The translations under genes and the position numbers were made by a program. Below are positions 10,201 through 19,560 of a DNA stretch of 64,000 bases, one piece after another (within the stretch, counting starts at the first letter, position 1; each line of letters begins with the position of its first letter). Below the pieces are notes generated by a model, which was not told the origin of the DNA, made no database searches, and was given only the letters and a program-made list of their open reading frames with translations. Origin of the DNA: Marinobacter segnicrescens (GTDB taxonomy: Bacteria; Pseudomonadota; Gammaproteobacteria; Pseudomonadales; Oleiphilaceae); assembly GCF_900111555.1 (NCBI RefSeq), contig NZ_FOHZ01000001.1:186001-250000 (forward strand), in the 5' to 3' direction.

Positions 10201-11490
10201 GTGAGCAAACTGTCTTTGACCAGGGCCAGGGCAGCCATTATCTCTGCTGCGACGGCACTGGTTGTTCTGACCAGCGGCTGCGCCACCAACCCGGTTACCG
10301 GTGAGTCCCAGCTGTCACTGATCGGCGAGAACGAGGAACGTCAGCTCGGTCAGGAAAATTACACCCCCACCATCCAGACCCAGGGTGGACGGTTCTACCT
10401 GGACCCGGAGCTCACAGTCTATGTCCAGGAAGTGGGCAACAAGATGGCACAGGTCAGTGACCGACCTGACCTGCCCTACGAATTCGCCGTACTGAACAGC
10501 AGTGTGCCCAATGCGTGGGCGCTCCCGGGCGGCAAGATTGCCATCAACCGCGGGCTGCTGGTGAAGCTGGAGGATGAAGCCCAGCTCGCATCCGTCCTTG
10601 GCCACGAGATCGTCCACGCCGCTGCCCGCCACAGTGTTCAGCGTATGCAACAGGGCATGCTGCTGAGCGCCGGTATGGCGGGGCTGGGCCTGGCACTGGG
10701 TGATAACGAATGGGGTGGCCTGATCATGGGCGGCGCCGCCGTCGGTAGCCAGCTGGCCCTGGCCCAGTACAGCCAGTCCCACGAGCTGGAATCTGACCGT
10801 TACGGTATCGAATACATGGTGGAAGCCGGCTATGACCCCCAGGCAGCGGTGGAACTACAGGAGCTGTTCCTTGAACTGTCCGAGGGCCGCTCGTCCAGCT
10901 TCCTGCAAGGTCTGTTCGCTACTCACCCGCCGTCACAGCGACGGGTTGACGAGAACCGGCGAATGGCCCGGGAGCTGGGCACTGGAGGTACCCGAAACCG
11001 GGACAGGTACCAGCAGATGATCGCCGAAGCAAAGCGCCTGCAGCCGGCCTACGACCTGCACGATGAAGCCCTCAAGCTCGCCGGTGAGAAGAAGTACCAG
11101 GCGGCGCTGGACAAGGTGAACCAGGCCCTCAAGCAAGCACCCCGCGAGGCGGCGTTCTTTGCCACCCGGGCCCGTCTGTATGACGCCATGAACAACCCGG
11201 ACAAGGCCGAAGCGGATTTTGACAAAGCCGTCGAGCTCTACCCGGAGATGTTCAGCTATCGCCTGTACCGAGGCCTTGACCGGCTGGATAAGGGTAACCT
11301 GCAGGGCGCCAGGACCGACCTGGAGGCGTCTGCGCAAGTGGTTCCCACCTCCATTGCCTATCTGAGGCTGGGGGACATTGCGGCCCGGCAGGGTGACCGT
11401 AACAAGGCGGCAGCCTATTACAACGAAGTCGCCAAGACGGATGGCGAACTGGCTGAAGAAGCAAAACGCAAGCTGTCAAACCTCAGGTAA
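10201..11490 (+). CDS. M48 family metallopeptidase lipoprotein with TPR repeats (BepA/YfgC-like)
   Basis: The product begins VSKLSLTRARAAII and has a lipobox LTSGC with Cys at residue 27, so it is a lipoprotein facing the periplasm. HEIVH (residues 135-139) is the zinc-binding HExxH motif and SHELESDRYG supplies the third ligand Glu, as in M48 peptidases. The last ~150 residues contain TPR-like helices (KKYQAALDKVNQALKQAPRE, NPDKAEADFDKAVELYPE). This matches BepA-like proteases of outer-membrane protein quality control. GTG 10201 is chosen because AAGGAG sits 6 nt upstream and the signal peptide starts there; the frame is open back to 10075. A strong hairpin follows. Confidence 0.9.
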   Translation: MSKLSLTRARAAIISAATALVVLTSGCATNPVTGESQLSLIGENEERQLGQENYTPTIQTQGGRFYLDPELTVYVQEVGNKMAQVSDRPDLPYEFAVLNSSVPNAWALPGGKIAINRGLLVKLEDEAQLASVLGHEIVHAAARHSVQRMQQGMLLSAGMAGLGLALGDNEWGGLIMGGAAVGSQLALAQYSQSHELESDRYGIEYMVEAGYDPQAAVELQELFLELSEGRSSSFLQGLFATHPPSQRRVDENRRMARELGTGGTRNRDRYQQMIAEAKRLQPAYDLHDEALKLAGEKKYQAALDKVNQALKQAPREAAFFATRARLYDAMNNPDKAEADFDKAVELYPEMFSYRLYRGLDRLDKGNLQGARTDLEASAQVVPTSIAYLRLGDIAARQGDRNKAAAYYNEVAKTDGELAEEAKRKLSNLR

Positions 11491-11500
11491 CCCCCTGCAT

Positions 11501-11528
11501 ACCGAAGGGCAGCTCCCTGCCCTTCGGT
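11501..11528 (+). terminator. hairpin after the M48 peptidase gene
   Basis: A perfect 12-bp stem ACCGAAGGGCAG / CTGCCCTTCGGT with loop CTCC lies 11 bp after the stop. There is no T-run, so it may be a rho-assisted or mRNA-stabilising structure. Confidence 0.55.
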
Positions 11529-11620
11529 CACGTGTCTCCCTTCCCGCCATCCGGCATTGACTTGGCTGGGCAATCCCCCTGAAACTCAGTATTCCTGGCC
11601 TGCCCACGAAGGTGTTGCCC

Positions 11621-12181
11621 ATGTTGGAAAGCTTCTCCCGCTCAACCGCGCGTCGCGCGCGCCGACAGTATGTCGGCATGATGTTCCGCTTCATGGGCCA
11701 TGCCCTGGAGGCCATCTCCCGCTTCGACAAGACGGTTATCGATGAGGCCTCAGCGTTGCCCGAAGGCCTGGTATTCCAGATGACGGTATTACCTGCCGGC
11801 CCCTCGCTGGCGGTTGAACACACCGGGGGCGGTTCTCTTCGCTACCTGGGCAGCCATTACCAGGGCCCCGTGGACCTGTCCATCCGCTTCAAGCACCTTG
11901 CCCATGCGTTCCTGGTGCTTTCCTTCCAGGAAAAAACGGTGGAGGCCTTTGCCAACGACCGGATGGTGGTGGACGGTGACATTGCCCTGGCAGTACGCAT
12001 GACCCGGATTCTCAATCGCCTGGAAGCGATCATCCTGCCAAGGCTTGTTGCCCGCAGGGCGGTTAAGGAATACCCGTCCGAACTTGGCCTGCTGGAAAAG
12101 GTACCCGGAGCCATCGGTGTGTATCGCCGGGTGGCTTTTTCGATGATCCGCGATTTACGCAAAGAGGGCCTGTCACAATGA
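11621..12181 (+). CDS. SCP2-like sterol/lipid-binding domain protein (186 aa)
   Basis: The region from about residue 60 to 150, including GPVDLSIRFKHLAHAFLVL, VEAFANDRMVVDGD and ALAVRMTRILNRLEAIILP, resembles the SCP2 lipid-binding fold. An N-terminal basic helix (RSTARRARRQYVGMMFRFM) could contact membranes. The stop overlaps the start of the iron alcohol dehydrogenase by 4 nt, so the two are co-translated and probably act on the same hydrophobic substrate. The ATG at 11621 has GAAGG 8 nt upstream; GTG 11612 is an alternative. The family call is moderate; the ligand is unknown. Confidence 0.6.
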   Translation: MLESFSRSTARRARRQYVGMMFRFMGHALEAISRFDKTVIDEASALPEGLVFQMTVLPAGPSLAVEHTGGGSLRYLGSHYQGPVDLSIRFKHLAHAFLVLSFQEKTVEAFANDRMVVDGDIALAVRMTRILNRLEAIILPRLVARRAVKEYPSELGLLEKVPGAIGVYRRVAFSMIRDLRKEGLSQ

Positions 12182-13362
12182 GTCGCTATTACGAGTTCTT
12201 CTGCCCGGTAAAGGTCATCGCCGGTGAAGCCGCACTGGAGCACCTGCCCTACGAGCTGACCGGCATCGCGTCTGTCCGCCCCATGATCATCACCGATGCA
12301 GGCGTAAGGGCCGCTGGCCTGCTGGATCCGGTCATCGCTGCCTGTGAAGAGAGCGCGGTCACCATCGCGGCCATCTACGATGAAGTGCCGCCGGATTCCT
12401 CCACCACGATCGTCCGGGATATCGCCAACCTCTACCGGCAGCAACAATGCGACGCCATTATCGCGATCGGAGGTGGGTCTTCCATCGATACCGCGAAGGC
12501 CGTAAATATCCTGGTCTCCGAGGGCGGTGATGACATCGCCGCGTACAGCGGTGCAGGTGTCCTGACCCGGCCCCTGCGTCCCTTCTTTGTGATTCCGACA
12601 ACCGCTGGCACGGGCTCGGAGGTCACCTCTGTAGCCGTGATTGCCGACACCGAGCGGTCAGTGAAGCTGCCCTTCACGTCGTCATTCCTGCTGCCCAATG
12701 CCGCGATCATCGACCCGAGAATGACCCTGACCCTGCCGCCCCACATCACGGCAGCGACCGCCATGGATGCCTTGACCCATGCCACGGAAGCCTACACCTG
12801 CCTGGCCAAGAACCCTCTCAGCGACGCCTATGCGACGGCCGCGATCAGGAAAATCGGTCGTTCATTACTGGCGGTTATGGACAACCCTGACGACGCCAAG
12901 GGTCGGCTGGACCTGGCGGAAGCCTCGACCATGGCGGGTATTGCGTTCTCCAACTCCATGGTGGGCCTGGTCCACTCCCTTGGCCATGCCACTGGCGCAA
13001 TCTGTCACCTTCCCCACGGTCTCTGCATGAGCCTCTACCTGCCATACGTACTTGAATACAACCTGGAAGACATACGTGAGCCGCTGGCAGAGCTCCTGCT
13101 TTACCTGGAGGGTCCGGAAGTCTGGTCAGCCACTCCCGCGTCCCGTCGCGCAGAGGCCACCATCTCTGCCATCCGTCACCTCAGGGACGAATTGCACCAC
13201 CGTTGTGAACTGCCCAGAACCCTGCGGGAGACCGGCAAGCTAAAAGAAGACCAGCTGGATGCCATCGCCCGCCAGGCGCTGGATGATGGATCCATTATCT
13301 ACAACCCGCGGGAGGCCAGCCTCAAAGAAGTCCGGTCAATACTCGATAAGGCATGGGGATGA
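12178..13362 (+). CDS. iron-containing (group III) alcohol dehydrogenase
   Basis: The 394-residue protein has the NAD(P)-binding motif IAIGGGSSIDTAKAV (GGGSSIDTAK at 98-107) and IPTTAGTGSEVTSVAVI. Metal-binding residues appear in AMDALTHATEAY and in VHSLGHATGAICHLPHG, with the Asp and three His expected for Fe/Zn enzymes of this family. It oxidises an alcohol, or reduces an aldehyde, with NAD(P). Overlap with the SCP2-like gene suggests a lipid-derived, perhaps long-chain, alcohol or aldehyde substrate; this is inference. Confidence 0.93.
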   Translation: MSRYYEFFCPVKVIAGEAALEHLPYELTGIASVRPMIITDAGVRAAGLLDPVIAACEESAVTIAAIYDEVPPDSSTTIVRDIANLYRQQQCDAIIAIGGGSSIDTAKAVNILVSEGGDDIAAYSGAGVLTRPLRPFFVIPTTAGTGSEVTSVAVIADTERSVKLPFTSSFLLPNAAIIDPRMTLTLPPHITAATAMDALTHATEAYTCLAKNPLSDAYATAAIRKIGRSLLAVMDNPDDAKGRLDLAEASTMAGIAFSNSMVGLVHSLGHATGAICHLPHGLCMSLYLPYVLEYNLEDIREPLAELLLYLEGPEVWSATPASRRAEATISAIRHLRDELHHRCELPRTLRETGKLKEDQLDAIARQALDDGSIIYNPREASLKEVRSILDKAWG

Positions 13363-13563
13363 AGCAGTTCCGACTTTTTGAGGGTTGAATAGCAGAACGA
13401 AACGGGTAACAATCTTTGCAAGCTAACAAGGAATCAGAAAACGCTTACAGGACAGGCAGACGGATCGGATGCCCTTTTTGCTCACTGGGCATTGAGTCTC
13501 AACCCTGCGGTTTTGGCGCGACATCCATACCGTGTGAAACAGCATTAACAGGGTATCTTAACC

Positions 13564-14349
13564 ATGCTCCATCCCCTTCTGCGCTGGCTGGCCACGGCTG
13601 TCATTCCCCTCGCGTCCACCGTGGCCAATGCCAGTGAACCGGTGACTTCGTCCGAACCGTTGAACGGCGAGAACCCGACCCTCAACTTCAACGTGTCTAC
13701 CAGCGGCTACCCCCCCTACCTGATTCACCTTGGTGAAGACCGTTATGGTGGTATCGCCTATGAGGTGGTCAGCCGGATCTCCGAGCGCCTCGGTTACCAC
13801 CTCAAGCCCCATGAAATTCCACGCAAGCGCGTAGATGCCATGCTGCAGGATGGCTACATTGATGCGACACCCAGGGCCAGGGAATGGACGGAAACGCCGG
13901 GGGATTTCCTGTTCACCGATGCCATCGTATCCATCCGGGAAGTCTTCTTTACACCGGTTGAATCTGACTTCCGGTTCGACGGTCTGGAAAAACTCAAGGA
14001 TGTCACCCTGGTGACACCGCTCGGCTACCATTACCCTGAACTGGAGCCGCTGTTTGAAAGCGGCATTATTGGGCGGTACGAGGTGTCTGACGACCGGGAC
14101 ATCTTCACCTACCTGCTCCATGGACGGCGCCTGGACGCGACAATCGCCGACCTGGCCGTGGGCCAGTGGATTATTCGTCAGAATAACTGGCAGGGACGAT
14201 TTCGCCATAGCGACCAGGCACTCAGCGATTATGGTTACCGCCTGATGCTCCGCCAGGACTGGGCATCGTTTGCCGAAGCCTTCAACAAAGAGCTGGCCGA
14301 AATGAAAGCCAGTGGCGAGCTGGAGCAGATCCTCAACCAGTACCGCTGA
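13564..14349 (+). CDS. periplasmic substrate-binding protein, family 3-like (261 aa)
   Basis: A signal peptide (MLHPLLRWLATAVIPLASTV, cleavage probably after ANA) precedes a two-lobe binding-protein fold. Seen are STSGYPPYLIHLGEDRYGGI, a strand-helix start, and AMLQDGYIDATPRAREW, the hinge region of SBP_bac_3 proteins. Such proteins bind amino acids or similar ligands in the periplasm. No ABC permease or ATPase lies beside it, so it is an orphan that may feed a distant transporter or a sensor. The 200 bp upstream hold no gene; the ribosome-binding site is weak. Confidence 0.75.
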   Translation: MLHPLLRWLATAVIPLASTVANASEPVTSSEPLNGENPTLNFNVSTSGYPPYLIHLGEDRYGGIAYEVVSRISERLGYHLKPHEIPRKRVDAMLQDGYIDATPRAREWTETPGDFLFTDAIVSIREVFFTPVESDFRFDGLEKLKDVTLVTPLGYHYPELEPLFESGIIGRYEVSDDRDIFTYLLHGRRLDATIADLAVGQWIIRQNNWQGRFRHSDQALSDYGYRLMLRQDWASFAEAFNKELAEMKASGELEQILNQYR

Positions 14350-14397
14350 GCCAATGCACCCGCCACGGTTCGTCCGACGGCGGGCGCATCCCGGTCG

Positions 14398-16884
14398 TCA
14401 TTCCAGCCGTCGTAACAGCAGCATCGGGCTGACCTGCAACACGGGCCGCAATTGCCATCGGCCCAGCAGTGCCAGTACGAACCCGCTGATCAGCGGGATG
14501 GGCAGCGCCACCTGCCAGTGCCACCGGAATTCGCCGCCAAACATCCGGTACTGCAGGGCCCACACTGCACTTTCCGCCGCCAGTACGCCCAGTATCCCTG
14601 CCAGCAAACCCGCCAGGCCGAATTCCAGCATGGTGCTGTTTACCAGCAACGACTGGCGACCTCCCAGAGTCCGCAACAGGGCGCCCTCCCGTTGCCGGTC
14701 CTGCAGCGTGGCACTGACCACAGCTGCCATGACGACGAGGGAAGCCGCCAGGATCAACGCCAGTATCGCTTCAATGGCCTGGGTTACCTGCCCCACGATT
14801 GCCTGTATTCGCTCGATGATGTGATCGACTTCCAGCAGGGAAACCGTCGGGAACTCGCGGGTGAATTCGTTAAGGGCGTCCTTTCGGTCCTCCGGCAGGT
14901 AAAAACTGGTAATCCAGGTAGCAGGCAACCCTTCCAGTGCGCCGCCAGGGGGAAATGCCATGTAGAAGTTGGGCTTCATACTCTCCCATTGCACCGTGCG
15001 GATACTGGTTATTGGTTCGGCGATGGTTTCCGAGCCGATGGTAAATCCAAGCACATCGCCAACGTCAACGCCCAGTTCAGCCGCCAGTTCCGCTTCGACG
15101 GAAACCCCTTCCGTCTGATCACTCCCGAACCAGTCGCCCGCAACAATCCGATTATCCTCCGGCAGGCTTTCCATCCAGGTAAGATTCAGCTCACGGTTAA
15201 GGGCGTTCACGCTGTCATCCTTGCTGACCACCTGCCTCACCGGTTGGCCGTTTATCTCGGTCAGGCGTCCCCGGACCATGGGATAGAGGGTATCCAGGCC
15301 CTGCCCCTGCTCACGCCAGAAGGCGTCAACCTCATCCACAGTCGACGGGGCAATATTGATCAGGAAATGGTTAGGGGTTTGCTCCGGCAACTGTGCCTGC
15401 CAGTCCGCTAGCAGGGAGGAACGCACCAGGATCAGCGTACTGGCCAGCATCAGCGTCATGGCGAACACGGCAATCTGTGACAGGCTTGCGCGGCGATGCC
15501 GGTAAAGGCCAACCAGCGCCAGGCGCCAGGCGTTGCCGCCACCGGTGACACGGCGCAGGGCGAGCAGCAACAACCAGCCCAGCAGGGCCAGGGTGCCCAG
15601 TAACGCCACCAGCCCGCCAATCAGTGCCACTACCAGCATCACTTCACGGGCGTACAGCCATACCAGGCCGAAAATGGCCACTACGGCAATGGCGATATCG
15701 CTCCAGGCGCGACTGTCTGCCTCACCGGGCTGACTGCGCAGCACCCGCATCGCAGGCACATGGCGCAGGCGACGAATCGGGGGATACGCAAACGCAAACA
15801 GTGAAACGACCGCCGTGGCCAGGGCGGGCATCAGGGATGGCAGATCCACCGTGAACGGAATCTCCTGCTCCAGCACCCTGGCCATCAGATTGTTGAGAAA
15901 GCCATAGACAGGGAGCGCCACCAGCAACCCTCCGGCCATGCCAGCCAGGCCCCAGACAGACAGGCGCACCAGGTACATATGGCCGATGCGTCGGCTGGAC
16001 AGGCCAAGCGTCTTGAGCAGGGCGACAGTGTCCCGCTGGCCGACGGCAAACTGACGACTGGCCACCGCCACTGCCACCGATGCCAGCAGAACCGCAATAC
16101 TGCCCCCCAGCAGCAGGAATCGCTCCGCCCGCTGGAGGGACTCGGAGAGGGCTTCGCCATCCCGGATACTTTCCCATTCGTGGGAGGGTTCCAGCCGTGG
16201 CTGGAGCCACTGGTAGAAGCCATCGAGTGCAGCTTCTTCACCGGCAAACAGGTTGACGTACTCGACACGGCTGCCTTCCTGGATGACACCGGTAGCATCC
16301 ACGTCGTCCGCGTGCATCATCACCCGGGGGGCCAGTCCGCCAAGGTTAAAGCCCCCATCCGGCTCACGGACCAGCAGGCCGGATACGGTAAGTTCAAGGT
16401 TACCCACCTCGACGGTGTCACCAACATCAATCTCCAGCAGTCGCACCAGGCGGGGATTCAGCCAGGCCTCCCCGGGACGTGGGCCCTGCCCGAGCAACTG
16501 CCGGTCACTGTCGGCATCCTGCTGGAATTCAATCTTCCCCCGCAGAGGATACTCATCGCTGACTGCCTTGATAGACACCAGCTGGAAACGTTCGCCGCCG
16601 CTCAGCATGGTTGAAAATTCCACCATACGGGCAGTTTGCAGTCCCCGGTTCCGGGCTTCTTCCCGCCATTCGGCAGGAATGGGCTTGCCGTGCTCGGCCT
16701 CGAGCTGGCGGTCCGCCGCCAGGAAGGAACTGGCAGACGTAATCAGCGTGCGTTGAAGCTGGCTGGCGAACAGGGCAATGATCGCAACGGTGGCCACCGC
16801 AATGATCAGGGCACTGAGCACCACCTTGACGTCACGCTGGCGCCAGTCCCTCTTGACGGAACCCAGTTTCTGGCTGGCCGACAT
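14398..16884 (-). CDS. ybbP: ABC transporter permease, YbbP/FtsX type (828 aa)
   Basis: The protein has an N-terminal membrane segment (about residues 20-45) and then a periplasmic domain. Two FtsX-type membrane blocks follow, one near 255-350 (LLGGSIAVLLASVAVAVASR) and one near 700-810 (AILALILAASLVVMAAVV). Further hydrophobic helices lie between them. This is the size and layout of YbbP permeases, which pair with the YbbA ATPase. E. coli YbbAP lies next to tesA, as here. Its stop-start overlap with the upstream ATPase gene is one nucleotide (TGATG). The transported substrate is unknown; lipid or peptide export has been suggested for relatives. Confidence 0.87.
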   Translation of the reverse strand: MSASQKLGSVKRDWRQRDVKVVLSALIIAVATVAIIALFASQLQRTLITSASSFLAADRQLEAEHGKPIPAEWREEARNRGLQTARMVEFSTMLSGGERFQLVSIKAVSDEYPLRGKIEFQQDADSDRQLLGQGPRPGEAWLNPRLVRLLEIDVGDTVEVGNLELTVSGLLVREPDGGFNLGGLAPRVMMHADDVDATGVIQEGSRVEYVNLFAGEEAALDGFYQWLQPRLEPSHEWESIRDGEALSESLQRAERFLLLGGSIAVLLASVAVAVASRQFAVGQRDTVALLKTLGLSSRRIGHMYLVRLSVWGLAGMAGGLLVALPVYGFLNNLMARVLEQEIPFTVDLPSLMPALATAVVSLFAFAYPPIRRLRHVPAMRVLRSQPGEADSRAWSDIAIAVVAIFGLVWLYAREVMLVVALIGGLVALLGTLALLGWLLLLALRRVTGGGNAWRLALVGLYRHRRASLSQIAVFAMTLMLASTLILVRSSLLADWQAQLPEQTPNHFLINIAPSTVDEVDAFWREQGQGLDTLYPMVRGRLTEINGQPVRQVVSKDDSVNALNRELNLTWMESLPEDNRIVAGDWFGSDQTEGVSVEAELAAELGVDVGDVLGFTIGSETIAEPITSIRTVQWESMKPNFYMAFPPGGALEGLPATWITSFYLPEDRKDALNEFTREFPTVSLLEVDHIIERIQAIVGQVTQAIEAILALILAASLVVMAAVVSATLQDRQREGALLRTLGGRQSLLVNSTMLEFGLAGLLAGILGVLAAESAVWALQYRMFGGEFRWHWQVALPIPLISGFVLALLGRWQLRPVLQVSPMLLLRRLE

Positions 16885-17636
16885 CAGGCGGTCTCCTCAC
16901 GGGCGGCTTCCAAGTGTCCGGCCTCAATGGTCAGGCGGCGCTGACAACGGGCCGCGAGGGTTTCATCGTGGGTCACCATCACCAGGGTAGTGCCCTGCTC
17001 CCGGTTCAGGGCCATCAGCAACTCCTGGATCTCCTGGCCGGTCTGGTTATCCAGGTTGCCGGTGGGCTCATCCGCAAACAGGATCACCGGCTCACAGGCG
17101 AACGCCCTGGCAATGGCCACCCGCTGTTGCTCACCCCCGGAAAGCTGGCGCGGGGTATGAGTCAGGCGATCACCAAGCCCGACACGCCCAAGCAACTCCC
17201 GGGCCCGGGCTTGCGGGTCCGGGAAGTCCGCCAGTTCCAGCGGCAGCATCACGTTTTCCAGCGCAGTGAGTGCGGGCAGCAACTGGAACGACTGAAACAC
17301 GAAGCCAACACGCCGGGCCCGCAACGCGGCCCGCTCATCTTCACTCAGTCGGCTGATGGCCTTGCCTTCCAGCACCACTTCACCTTCGGTGGGCGTATCC
17401 AGCCCTGCCAGCAGGCCCAGCAACGTGGTCTTTCCAGACCCTGAGCGCCCCACAATGGCTACGGATTCTCCACGCTTGATTTCAAGACTGACCCCTTGCA
17501 GGATGGTGAGCGTATCTCTGCCCAGGTCTACCCGCTGAGTCAGGTCGGTTACTGTGAGAATGGCTTCGGAAGTCTGTCGGGGTCCGCTGGAAAGGTCTGT
17601 CACGTATGCTCCGGGAACTGATTCAGTATTTGCCAC
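16884..17636 (-). CDS. ybbA: ABC transporter ATPase, YbbA type (250 aa)
   Basis: All ABC motifs are present: Walker A GRSGSGKTT (63-71), Q-loop FVFQSFQLLP, signature LSGGEQ (165-170), Walker B VILFADEPTG and the switch His in VMVTHDETLA. It belongs to the LolD/MacB-like subfamily and powers the YbbP-like permease encoded immediately downstream. About 20 extra residues precede the domain; a shorter start cannot be excluded. It is transcribed divergently from tesA with only 36 bp between the starts, so the two promoters must overlap. Confidence 0.92.
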   Translation of the reverse strand: MANTESVPGAYVTDLSSGPRQTSEAILTVTDLTQRVDLGRDTLTILQGVSLEIKRGESVAIVGRSGSGKTTLLGLLAGLDTPTEGEVVLEGKAISRLSEDERAALRARRVGFVFQSFQLLPALTALENVMLPLELADFPDPQARARELLGRVGLGDRLTHTPRQLSGGEQQRVAIARAFACEPVILFADEPTGNLDNQTGQEIQELLMALNREQGTTLVMVTHDETLAARCQRRLTIEAGHLEAAREETA

Positions 17637-17672
17637 TCTACCTTGCCTGATAGAAAGACAAGAGGACGCTTA

Positions 17673-18356
17673 ATGGTCGTTAACTCGGTGGTTGCTTCTA
17701 TAACTACGGTATTTTCCCGCCAGAGATCAACGGTTCTGCTTTTCTGGTTACTGGCTTGCCTGGTCCTGCCCGGTGCCGCTGCAGCCCGGACCATCCTGGT
17801 TATGGGCGACAGCCTGAGTGCCGCCTATGGGGTGGAAACAGAAATTGCCTGGGTCAACCTGCTTCGGGAGCGCCTGGAAGAGCACGACCACGAGCAGTGG
17901 CAGGTGGTCAATGCCAGCATCAGCGGAGAAACCACTGATGGCGGTGCCCGTCGCCTGCCGGCGCTGCTGGACAAGCACCAACCGGATATTGTCATCATCG
18001 AACTGGGCGGCAACGATGGCCTTCGGGGCTTCCAGCCGCCGGTCATCCGGGACAACCTGTCGGCCATGATTAAAGCCTCCCAGCAGGCCGGTGCCCGTGT
18101 ACTGCTGGTCGGTATGCAGATTCCTCCCAACTATGGCGCCAGTTATACCCGCCTGTTCACCGAGATGTACCCAAACCTGTCAGACCAGTATGACACGGCC
18201 CTGGTTCCCTTCTTTCTGGACGGAATCTACAATGGCGATGGCCTGATGCAGGATGATGGCATTCATCCTACCAGCGAAGCCCAGCCACTCCTGCTGGAAA
18301 ACGTCTGGCCGCACCTTCAGCCGCTCCTGCAGGAAACAGCATCCGCCAGCCGGTAG
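17673..18356 (+). CDS. tesA: TesA-type GDSL esterase / acyl-CoA thioesterase I
   Basis: A signal peptide (LLFWLLACLVLPGAAAA) leads into ILVMGDSLSAAYG, the GDSL block with the nucleophile Ser. Then follow ISGETTDGG, IELGGNDGLRG (block III with Asn) and DDGIHPTSEAQ with the catalytic Asp and His. TesA proteins are periplasmic enzymes that cleave acyl-CoAs, esters and lysophospholipids. ATG 17673 (MVVNSVV) is chosen with GAGG 8 nt upstream; the open frame extends to 17643. The neighbouring YbbAP-like transporter matches the arrangement in other gammaproteobacteria. Confidence 0.92.
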   Translation: MVVNSVVASITTVFSRQRSTVLLFWLLACLVLPGAAAARTILVMGDSLSAAYGVETEIAWVNLLRERLEEHDHEQWQVVNASISGETTDGGARRLPALLDKHQPDIVIIELGGNDGLRGFQPPVIRDNLSAMIKASQQAGARVLLVGMQIPPNYGASYTRLFTEMYPNLSDQYDTALVPFFLDGIYNGDGLMQDDGIHPTSEAQPLLLENVWPHLQPLLQETASASR

Positions 18357-18385
18357 TTTGCCTGGCCGCCCCTGCAGAGCCATGT

Positions 18386-19396
18386 CTAACGGACGAGCGC
18401 GCCAAGGTAATCCACGGCCCGCTGCTCGGACCAGTACCAGCCACCACGGCCGTACTGCACAAATCCCACGTGCCCGCCATGGCGGGTAGTCTCCAGTTGC
18501 GTCCACGCACCGAGGACTCCCGGATCTCCGGGAAAACAGGCGGGTGAAAGGAAAGGATCGTCGGCGGCGTTCACTATGAGCGCGGGCACCCGGATATCCC
18601 TCAGGCGAAACAGGGACGACGCCCTGTGCCAGTAATCCTGCGCGCTGGCGAAGCCATGAAGCGGTGCCGTATACCGCTCATCAAACTGGTGGAAGGTGCG
18701 GATGCGGTCATAGCCCTCCATGGTGATCAGCTCGGGGAAGCGCCGGGCCTTTTCGGCCATCTTGGGCTTCAGGTCCCGGATAAAGCGGGACATATACAGC
18801 CGACGGCTCGGGAGCGCCAATACATCAGCGCCCCCGGCCAGGTCGCAGGGGACTGAGAAGGTCACCGCACCGGCAATCCTGCTGTCCACCCTTTCACCCT
18901 GCTCGCCAAGGTATTGCAGCGCCAGGTTACCGCCCATACTGAAACCGGCGAGCGCCATGGCCTGGTAACCCTGGCCCAGGCCATGGCGAACCACCACATC
19001 GAGGTCTTCGGTAGCGCCGCTGTGGTAGAACCGGGGCTGACGATTCATGACACCGCCACAGGAGCGATAGTTCCAGGCCAGTACATCCCAGCCTGTCGCC
19101 AACAGTGCACGGGCAAGTCCCTGCACATAGGGGCGCCGGCTGTGCCCTTCCAGCCCGTGGCAGACAACGACCACCCGATCCGAACCCTGCCGGTACCAGT
19201 CCAGCCAGAGTTCATCATCGTCTGGTGTGACAATCGCTTCCGCTTCGGGCTCACGCAGGTCCACCCGCCGGAAGAGGCTGGGCCAGATAGACTGGGCGTG
19301 GCCACTACGAAGCAGCAATGGAGCCCGATAAGGCGTCGTGGAAGCCACCTCCGCCGGTGCCTGTTCAGGACTTGCGGATACCGCTGTTTCAGACAT
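18386..19396 (-). CDS. YheT-type alpha/beta hydrolase (336 aa)
   Basis: An alpha/beta hydrolase with the nucleophile elbow GFSMGGNLALQYLGEQ, the oxyanion region VVVCHGLEGHSRRPY and the motif WNYRSCGGVMNR typical of the UPF0017/YheT (ABHD1/3) family. The acid DDPFLSP and the final His of TRHGGHVGFV are in the expected order. Members hydrolyse esters or phospholipids; the native substrate is not known. It converges on tesA with a 29-bp gap. The ribosome-binding site before ATG 19396 is weak. Confidence 0.88.
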   Translation of the reverse strand: MSETAVSASPEQAPAEVASTTPYRAPLLLRSGHAQSIWPSLFRRVDLREPEAEAIVTPDDDELWLDWYRQGSDRVVVVCHGLEGHSRRPYVQGLARALLATGWDVLAWNYRSCGGVMNRQPRFYHSGATEDLDVVVRHGLGQGYQAMALAGFSMGGNLALQYLGEQGERVDSRIAGAVTFSVPCDLAGGADVLALPSRRLYMSRFIRDLKPKMAEKARRFPELITMEGYDRIRTFHQFDERYTAPLHGFASAQDYWHRASSLFRLRDIRVPALIVNAADDPFLSPACFPGDPGVLGAWTQLETTRHGGHVGFVQYGRGGWYWSEQRAVDYLGALVR

Positions 19397-19428
19397 GGTG
19401 AAAATTCGAATCCTGTGTTTTCAGGGGC

Positions 19429-19457
19429 TTGACCCCACCCCCCAAAGACCTTAATAT
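19429..19457 (+). promoter_or_regulatory. sigma-70 promoter of tRNA-Asn copy 1
   Basis: TTGACC (19429-19434), a 17-nt spacer and TAATAT (19452-19457) lie 20 bp before the tRNA. The box after -10 is GC-rich (GCGCGCC), as in stringently controlled stable-RNA promoters. The second tRNA-Asn copy has the same arrangement. Confidence 0.8.
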
Positions 19458-19477
19458 GCGCGCCATCTCGACGCCAA

Positions 19478-19553
19478 TCCCCGATAGCTCAGTTGGTAGA
19501 GCAACGGACTGTTAATCCGTTTGTCCCTGGTTCGAGCCCAGGTCGGGGAGCCA
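19478..19553 (+). tRNA. tRNA-Asn (anticodon GTT), copy 1
   Basis: A 76-nt cloverleaf: acceptor TCCCCGA / TCGGGGA, D-arm with AGCTCAGTTGGTAGAGC, anticodon loop CTGTTAA (GTT), T-arm CCTGGTTCGAGCCCAGG, and an encoded CCA end. It is identical to the copy at 37782-37857. A strong promoter precedes it and a rho-independent terminator follows. Confidence 0.97.
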
Positions 19554-19560
19554 TATTCCG

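Noticed and set aside
19478-19553. tRNA-Asn as attachment site of an integrated element
   Set aside because: The second copy 18 kb away is a full tRNA with its own promoter, and the DNA between holds core genes with no integrase.
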